In this document: one piece after another, positions 27,966 to 33,348 of the stretch
Numbering within the stretch: the first letter of the stretch is position 1
Layout: the number at the start of each line of letters is the position of its first letter
Source of the DNA: Acidobacteriota bacterium
GTDB lineage: Bacteria > Acidobacteriota > Thermoanaerobaculia > Thermoanaerobaculales > Sulfomarinibacteraceae
Length of the DNA: 33,348 bases
Direction of reading: 5' to 3'
NCBI GenBank assembly: GCA_022340665.1
Contig: JAJDNM010000044.1
Coordinates: forward strand, 1-33,348
Notes under the pieces: model-generated
Databases searched by the model: none
Told to the model about the DNA's origin: nothing
What the model saw: only the letters and a program-made list of their open reading frames with translations
Program-made: the position numbers and the translations under genes

Positions 27966-30683
27966 ATGTCGGGGGGTATTTCGAGATTCGAAATATCAGA
28001 GCGCCTCGGCGAAGGCGGGATGGGTGTGGTGTATCGCGCCCGCGACACCTTCCTGAAGCGCGACGTCGCCCTCAAGCGGATCAAGCCCGGCCTTGCGGAG
28101 AACCGGGAGGTCCGGGCCAGATTTCTCCGTGAATGCCGGGCGGCCGCGGCGATCAGCCACCCCAATGTGGCGACCATCTACGAGGCCGGGAGCTGTGACG
28201 ACGGCTCCATCTACCTCGCTTCAGAATTCATTCGCGGTGAGAGCCTCGTCCAGCGGCTGCGGCGTGAACGCCTGTCGCTGGAAGAGCAGCTGAGTCTGGC
28301 AGTCCAGCTGACCCGGGGTCTGGCGGCGGCCCACGAAGCCGGCATCGTCCACCGCGACATCAAGCCCGGCAACCTGATGGTGACCGACGACGGACGCCTG
28401 AAGATCCTCGATTTCGGTCTCGCACGTCTCAACCAGCCGTTGGCCGGACAAGCCGACGATGACGGCGACACGCTGACCCGGACTCGGCCGGGACATTTCC
28501 TCGGCACGCCGGCCTACATGTCGCCCGAACAGGTCACGGGCACCGAGGTCGACGCGACCTCCGACGTCTTTTCGTGCGGTTGCGTGCTGTACGAGATGGT
28601 ATCCGGCAAGGCTCCGTTCAGTGCCGACTCGGTTTCGGAAACAGTTCGCCGCATCCTCAGTGAAGATCCGCCCGACCTCGACACACTCGCCGAGGATGTG
28701 CCTCCGGGCCTTGTCGACATCATCCGCAGAGCGCTCGCAAAAAAGCCGACCGACCGTTTTGCCGACGCATCCGAAATGGCACAAGCTCTCACCGCTGTCC
28801 GCGACCAGACAGCTCCAGCCTCTGTCCACGAGCCGGAGACCCGGCCTCATCGGTCTCGGCGTATCAAAGTCGGTCTCGCGGCGGGTGGCGCGATTATCGC
28901 CGCAGCCCTGTTGTCCTGGTTCTTCGGCAGATCGACTCTGGCCTTCGAAACGAAGGATCGTCTCCTCATCACGAGTGTCGTCAACCAGACCGACGAGGAG
29001 GCCTTCGATCTGGCGCTGCGCACCGCGCTCGAGGCCGACCTCCAGCAATCTCCCTACGTGAGTTTGTTTCAACAAAGCCAGGTGGCTTCAGTGCTGCAAC
29101 TGATGCGGCTCGATCCGTCCGCCCCGGTCAACGAAACGCTGGGCCGTGACATCTGTCGCTTCGCCGGCATTCGGGCCATGCTGGTACCGCGAATCCTGGC
29201 GGTCGGGAACGCCTACGAGCTGCAGGCGATTCTGGTCGATCCGGTCAGCGGACGACACGTCGACCGTATTCGCGTCTCGGCCCAGGGGAGAGAACAGGTG
29301 CTACTGAACGCCATCGACAAGCTCACGCGAGAGGTGCGCAAGCGGCTGGGAGAGTCTCTCGAGTCAATCGAAGAGGCAGATATACCGGTGGTGACCGTCG
29401 CAACGTCGTCGTGGGAAGCTCTCAAGTACCTGGCGATGGCGCGATCGGCGTGGTGGGCCGGCCAGTTCGACGAGGCGACCGGACTCTTCGAGCTGGCCCT
29501 GGAAAAGGACCCGGAATTCGCCTCTGCCAAAAGGGGGCTGGCGCTCATTCTGATCCAGTTCAAAGGCGAGAAAGAACGTGGACAGCAGCTCCTGCGAGAG
29601 GCGTTGGTGAACGCCGACGGCCTGCCGGAACGCGAACGCCTGATGATCAGGGCCGCCAACAGTCAGTTCGTCGACGAGGATCTCGAGGCAGCCCTCGCCG
29701 AGTACGAGCTGATCTGCGACCTGTTTCCCGATTCTGCGTCAGCCCACAACAATCGCGGCCACGTCCTTTTGGCCCTCGGGCGGACTCGCGAGGCCCTGCC
29801 GATGTTCGAAAGGGCCGCTGAGCTCGATATCACCACCACACCTCCGCTCATCAGCCTCTACTTCGTATACCTGAACCACTTCCGCAATGCAGCAAAGGCC
29901 GCCGAGGCGGCACGAAGACTGGTCGAACGCGCACCCCAGAATGTCGGCTTCCGCGTCATGCTCGCGTGGAGCCTGGCCGCCGAGGGTCTGGTAGATGAAG
30001 CACTCGAGCTGACCCGCACGGCTGTTGACGAGGAACCGCATCATCCCTACGGCCTGCCGAACCTGGCACACCTGCTCTACGCCTCCGGCTCCGACGACGA
30101 GGCGGTGATTCACTATCGCACCGTCTACGACCTCACCGTCGATGGCGAACTCCGGGGCGAGCGATGGGCGGCTGCACGTAATCTCGCCGTCTCCCTGGCC
30201 TCGGCCGGTGAAGCGGACGAGGCCCGGCGGCTGGCGGACAGCGAGGCGTCCATCCTCCTCGCCTCCCCGGAGGAAACGCCACGAGAAACTCAACAACAAT
30301 TAGCGCTGGCGCAGCTGCGAGCCATCTCGGGCCTGGATACCCAGGCGAGAGGACACATCGAGAGAGCGGAGCGCCTCGGTCTGAGCGACCCGGTCTCGAT
30401 TCTCGCCCTCGCCCAGGCCCACGCATTTCTCGGGGATTTCGAAACCGCTCTTGGCGAAGTAGCTCGTTCCCTCGAAGGGGGTTATCCGGATCCGTTCATG
30501 CCGCTGTACCTGCCGTCCCTGAGGCCGCTGCGATCCGACAGCCGCTTCCTCGCCTTGTTTGCCCCGCCCGAAGAAGAGATCGACATGCCACCCGACCGGA
30601 ACTTCGCAACGGATGAGCTCCACAGCAACGAGTCACGGCAAGAGACCGGTGGCAGCGCCGACGAGTGGTGGAAGAAGAAGTAA
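27966..30683 (+). CDS. Transmembrane Ser/Thr protein kinase with a C-terminal TPR region
   Basis: The protein has 905 residues. Residues about 8-270 are a Hanks-type kinase: GEGGMGVVYRARD, VALKRIK, HRDIKPGNLMV (Asp131), DFGLARL and the intact SPEQVTGTEVDATSDVFSCG. A membrane helix follows at about 299-319 (VGLAAGGAIIAAALLSWFFG). Residues about 325-475 resemble the alpha/beta region that precedes TPRs in related kinases and cyclases (LLITSVVNQTDEEAFDLALRTALEADLQQSPYVSLF). Residues about 480-870 are TPR units such as AWWAGQFDEATGLFELALEKDPEFASAKRGL. The TPR part should lie outside the cytoplasm and bind a partner. The ribosome site for the ATG is poor, so the true start is uncertain by a few codons. 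Confidence 0.94.
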   Translation: MSGGISRFEISERLGEGGMGVVYRARDTFLKRDVALKRIKPGLAENREVRARFLRECRAAAAISHPNVATIYEAGSCDDGSIYLASEFIRGESLVQRLRRERLSLEEQLSLAVQLTRGLAAAHEAGIVHRDIKPGNLMVTDDGRLKILDFGLARLNQPLAGQADDDGDTLTRTRPGHFLGTPAYMSPEQVTGTEVDATSDVFSCGCVLYEMVSGKAPFSADSVSETVRRILSEDPPDLDTLAEDVPPGLVDIIRRALAKKPTDRFADASEMAQALTAVRDQTAPASVHEPETRPHRSRRIKVGLAAGGAIIAAALLSWFFGRSTLAFETKDRLLITSVVNQTDEEAFDLALRTALEADLQQSPYVSLFQQSQVASVLQLMRLDPSAPVNETLGRDICRFAGIRAMLVPRILAVGNAYELQAILVDPVSGRHVDRIRVSAQGREQVLLNAIDKLTREVRKRLGESLESIEEADIPVVTVATSSWEALKYLAMARSAWWAGQFDEATGLFELALEKDPEFASAKRGLALILIQFKGEKERGQQLLREALVNADGLPERERLMIRAANSQFVDEDLEAALAEYELICDLFPDSASAHNNRGHVLLALGRTREALPMFERAAELDITTTPPLISLYFVYLNHFRNAAKAAEAARRLVERAPQNVGFRVMLAWSLAAEGLVDEALELTRTAVDEEPHHPYGLPNLAHLLYASGSDDEAVIHYRTVYDLTVDGELRGERWAAARNLAVSLASAGEADEARRLADSEASILLASPEETPRETQQQLALAQLRAISGLDTQARGHIERAERLGLSDPVSILALAQAHAFLGDFETALGEVARSLEGGYPDPFMPLYLPSLRPLRSDSRFLALFAPPEEEIDMPPDRNFATDELHSNESRQETGGSADEWWKKK

Positions 30684-30814
30684 CCATCACGGACAGCACA
30701 TGCAGATCGCACCTTGGGTGCACGAGTCCCTTGACAACTTCGAAGCGTCTGACCTCTCCAAGTGATCCGTGGCATTTTTCAGCGCTCGTCAGGAATTGCG
30801 GGTCTGCAGTACAT

Positions 30815-30827
30815 TGTTTCGGAAACA
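30815..30827. promoter_or_regulatory. Possible operator palindrome before the second YdjM-like gene
   Basis: TGTTTC-G-GAAACA is a perfect 13-base palindrome 36 bases before the start codon. It differs from the TetR-type site at the other paralogue. No regulator for it is visible. Confidence 0.3.
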
Positions 30828-30862
30828 GCCATTGATGCAAAACAGAGGGGAGGCTACATCCC

Positions 30863-31528
30863 GTGTTCCTCGGTCATTTTGGAGTCGGTTTCGGGGCCAA
30901 AGCGGCGGCGCCGAAGACGTCGCTCGGAACTCTCTTCCTGGCCGCGCAGTTCGTAGACCTCCTGTGGCCCACCCTGCTGCTGATCGGCCTCGAAAAGGTG
31001 GTGATCGCTCCCGGCATCACAACGGTCACACCGCTCGATTTCACGCACTACCCGTGGACCCACAGTCTGCTCATCACACTGGTATGGGCCGCGCTGTTCG
31101 GTGGCACGTACTTTCTCGTGAGCCGGTACCCGAAGGGCGCGTGGATCTGTGGCGCCGCCGTCGTCAGCCACTGGCTGTTGGACCTCCTATCACATCGGCC
31201 GGACCTCCCGCTGATGCCGGGAGGCGCAACCCGGGTCGGTCTCGGGCTCTGGAACTCGTTACCCGCCACGCTGGTCGTCGAGATCGCCATCTTCGCGACA
31301 GGAGTCTGGCTCTATGCACGCACCACCACGGCGCTCGATCGCACCGGCTCGATCGCCTTGTGGAGCCTGGTCGGATTCCTTATCATCGCCTACCTCGGCA
31401 ATCTCTTCGGTCCGCCCCCGCCAGACGTCAGGGCTCTTGCATGGGTTGGCCAGGCTCAGTGGCTGCTCGTCATCTGGGCATACTGGATCGACCACCACCG
31501 AACGGCCAACGTGTCGATCGCATCCTGA
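30863..31528 (+). CDS. YdjM/DUF457-like inner-membrane protein, second paralogue
   Basis: This 221-residue membrane protein starts at GTG 30863, ten bases after GGGGAGG. It parallels the 1269-1946 protein along its length: an N-terminal FLGHFGVGFGAKAAAPK against FAVNHAAAALVLKRRYP, HYPWTHS against NMPWSHS, and SHWLLDLLSHRPDLPLMPG against SHLVLDLVTHSPDIAIAPG. Conserved His and Asp residues lie at membrane borders, as expected for a metal-dependent YdjM-type membrane hydrolase of unproven activity. Unlike its paralogue it has no adjacent TetR gene or GTTAGC operator. It follows the second kinase gene by 179 bases and is probably a separate unit. Confidence 0.82.
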   Translation: MFLGHFGVGFGAKAAAPKTSLGTLFLAAQFVDLLWPTLLLIGLEKVVIAPGITTVTPLDFTHYPWTHSLLITLVWAALFGGTYFLVSRYPKGAWICGAAVVSHWLLDLLSHRPDLPLMPGGATRVGLGLWNSLPATLVVEIAIFATGVWLYARTTTALDRTGSIALWSLVGFLIIAYLGNLFGPPPPDVRALAWVGQAQWLLVIWAYWIDHHRTANVSIAS

Positions 31529-31589
31529 TGGCCAGCTCCGTTCATGTGCCCGTGCAATGAGTGCCCACGCAATCAGTTGTGGCCCAGGA

Positions 31590-32435
31590 TTATGGCGTCA
31601 CCGACGACCACAGATCGGTGGTTCCCCACTCGAAACCATCGGCAAAGATGAGCGATAGCGTCGCCGGCATGACATCTGCGAAAGACAAACCGACGCGGAG
31701 GTCATCGAAGAAGGCAGGTTGGCCGTCCATCTGATCGCCTCTTATCGAGATTGACGCGATTTTCCCGCCGCCGCTATTCAGCAACTCAGCCGATACGCCG
31801 TCGATGACCGGCGGGCTTGACTCGTCGACGGGGTCCACCCAGATCGTGACAACCTCGTTGTCGTCCAGACCGCCGCCTTCGGTGTCGCCGTATTCGATCC
31901 GGACGAGCACCAGCTGCTCGTCGGCGGTCACCGTGCCGCCGCTGACGACACCGCTGATGCCGCCGTTCCCCACGATGTACGCCCCACCACTGATTCCAAA
32001 CGAGAAGTCGACCGTACCGCCGCCGTCGAGGCTCACAAGCTCGAGCTCAAACGTCATGTCTCCGCCTGCCCTCGCAGGGTCAATCAGAAAGCTCGCGTAA
32101 AACAGATCACCGTCGGTCTCATAGAGAACATGTTCGGCCGTGGTGTTCCGTGTCGCCCTGCGGGCTCCGTTGTCGCCAGCCGGCCGGTCGTAGACGGCCT
32201 TGCCCGTACCGGCGTCGTCGTCGGCCTCGGTCTTGTTGACATAGAAGTTGCTTTCCGGAAAAAGCGTCCAGTTGCCGATCAGTCCGGCGGCCGGCCCCGC
32301 CGGGTCAGCCGAGATCAATGCGTTGTCCGGATAGGCCGTGAACGTTTCCTCGATGATTGATGCCGCCTGCAAAGAGGCAGCCAGCGCGAATAGACACAGG
32401 GCTATGACGCCTGCCGCGATTCCGTGAATTCTCAT
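31590..32435 (-). CDS. Secreted LamG-like protein with a C-terminal DGFE tag
   Basis: The ATG at 32435 has GGAGGG about eight bases upstream and gives 281 residues; a second ATG at 32453 is possible. A signal peptide (RIHGIAAGVIALCLFALAASLQAA) is followed by a beta-rich domain resembling concanavalin/LamG-type jelly rolls (IIEETFTAYPDNALIS; FYASFLIDPARAGGDMTFELELVS; FFDDLRVGLSFADV). No catalytic residues are evident. The protein ends IFADGFEWGTTDLWSSVTP, almost the same as the end of the 16058 beta-helix protein. A shared terminal tag on two otherwise unrelated exported proteins suggests a common surface-sorting signal. Confidence 0.82.
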   Translation of the reverse strand: MRIHGIAAGVIALCLFALAASLQAASIIEETFTAYPDNALISADPAGPAAGLIGNWTLFPESNFYVNKTEADDDAGTGKAVYDRPAGDNGARRATRNTTAEHVLYETDGDLFYASFLIDPARAGGDMTFELELVSLDGGGTVDFSFGISGGAYIVGNGGISGVVSGGTVTADEQLVLVRIEYGDTEGGGLDDNEVVTIWVDPVDESSPPVIDGVSAELLNSGGGKIASISIRGDQMDGQPAFFDDLRVGLSFADVMPATLSLIFADGFEWGTTDLWSSVTP

Positions 32436-32862
32436 TCGATTGCCCTCCGACATTCTTCCGATCCCGCCGTCACACGTGTCATATGCGCAGTCCAAGGTAC
32501 CGGTTGTGGTCGCTGCCGACCGGGTTGATGATTCGCGTTCTGCCCTGGAAATCTCCCGCCGGTCAATCCGGCGGTGCGGCACGCTCACTCGATCCACTGC
32601 ACGACCGGTGCCAACTTCCCCGAGTTTTGACAAGTAGTTCGAGAATGGTTATTTGGCTGCAGATGAGTCGCGATCGGCCGCCTCGGTTTCGAACCTCGGA
32701 GAGTCGATGTACCACGCCGGTTGTGGCAAATCGACCCACTCGATGCTGCGTGCCGCATTCACCATCGCATCGACATGGGTGCCACCTTCAGCATTCACCA
32801 TCGTCGTGGGTGCAGGTGTCCAGAAGTGGTGTTGCCGAGGGTGACGGCGTAGGTTGCCTCCC
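32436..32862. other. Repeat-bearing intergenic region
   Basis: This 427-base spacer lies between two minus-strand genes. It contains a repeat-family copy at 32777-32803 and a probable fragment (ACGTGCCACCACAACC) overlapping the methyltransferase stop. Frames through it (32649-32882 minus, 32483-32992 plus) read across the repeats and are not gene-like. Confidence 0.5.
32777..32803. repeat. Dispersed-repeat copy
   Basis: GGGTGCCACCTTCAGCATTC followed by ACCATCG is close to the unit at 232-262, including its C at the tenth position. A GTGGGTGCAGGTGTCC fragment follows immediately. Confidence 0.6.
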
Positions 32863-33348
32863 CTATCGACGTGCCACCACAACCGGGAGATCCGCCTCCC
32901 CGGACACGGCTCTCCCGCTCAACGACGGGAATCTCTGCACCTCGCCAAACCCGGCCACACGCAGGGCATCGTCGAGCTCTTCCTCGGAGTAGGCTTCGTT
33001 GCTCAGGGCGAAACTGCTCACCGAGGCCGTCTCGGCGTCAATGACGGACCAGCGAAAGGTCGACGCCGCGGCCTCCGCATCCCAGAAGTTCTCCTGGAGC
33101 ACCAGGTGCGGCTTGCCGGAGAAGAGCCCCGACGGCGCGGAGTACCAGCTCGGAGCAGCCTCACCGTCCCTTTGAATCTGGGCGGCGGACTGCAGCTCCA
33201 GCAGCAGGCGCCCGCCGGGCGCGAGCGCAGCGTGGGCCTTCCTCAGGATCTCCATGCCGTGGTGTCTTGGAAAGACATTGAACTGCCCGTAGATCATCAT
33301 CACCAGGTCGAACCCGGCGCCGAACGCCTCCTCCCGCAGATCAGCCAG
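32863..33348 (-). CDS. SAM-dependent methyltransferase, C-terminal part (cut by the right edge)
   Basis: The frame is open to the end of the window, giving at least 161 residues, and begins mid-protein with LADLREEAFGAGFDLVMMMIYGQFNVF. The order of motifs fits a class I SAM-dependent methyltransferase after the cofactor-binding first strand: FDLVMMMIYGQFNVF (motif II), then LRKAHAALAPGGRLLLELQS (motif III). The C-terminal half has SEEELDDALRVAGFGEVQRFPSLSG. The glycine-rich SAM loop must lie beyond the window. The substrate is not evident. The internal GTG at 33303 is not a credible start because upstream codons match the family. Confidence 0.8.
   Translation of the reverse strand: MADLREEAFGAGFDLVMMIYGQFNVFPRHHGMEILRKAHAALAPGGRLLLELQSAAQIQRDGEAAPSWYSAPSGLFSGKPHLVLQENFWDAEAAASTFRWSVIDAETASVSSFALSNEAYSEEELDDALRVAGFGEVQRFPSLSGRAVSGEADLPVVVARR

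Overview
This 33.3 kb, high-GC window looks like a chromosomal segment of an uncultivated Acidobacteriota-like bacterium, possibly close to Thermoanaerobaculia. That assignment is an inference. It rests on two long transmembrane Ser/Thr kinases with beta-propeller or TPR sensor regions, several TPR or exported proteins of the type common in that phylum, and mostly single genes separated by repeat-rich spacers. No rRNA, tRNA, CRISPR array, prophage or recognisable defence island is visible.

Layout. The left edge holds the start of an exported protein (minus strand). Next is a TetR regulator (611-1213), a YdjM/DUF457-like membrane protein (1269-1946) and an SLC12-type transporter (2112-4349). 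Near-identical GTTAGC-N4-GCTAAC palindromes sit between the -35 and -10 boxes of both the regulator and the membrane-protein gene, so this is a self-contained regulatory circuit. On the minus strand, methylglyoxal synthase and an Asp/Glu racemase share one uninterrupted reading frame (4548-5861). A TPR lipoprotein (6180-7847) follows, then a three-gene ABC-2 export operon (8172-11514) with overlapping stop and start codons.

The centre holds single genes: an exported FMN-binding split-barrel protein, a GH43 glycosidase, an alpha/beta-hydrolase-class III cyclase fusion with a ruined hydrolase site, a secreted parallel beta-helix protein, and a complete IS256-family element (17840-19213). A cytochrome c lipoprotein, a DUF1579-like exported protein, a small unknown gene and an exported intradiol-dioxygenase-like protein follow.

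On the right, two receptor-like Ser/Thr kinases (22420-25095 and 27966-30683) flank an MFS transporter and an SDR oxidoreductase. A second YdjM-like paralogue, a secreted protein with the same C-terminal tag as the beta-helix protein, and a truncated methyltransferase end the window.

The most unusual content is non-coding. A dispersed palindromic repeat family (core GGGTGCCACGTTCAC) occupies most spacers. A separate 184-bp MITE-like inverted repeat supplies the stop codon of the first kinase gene.
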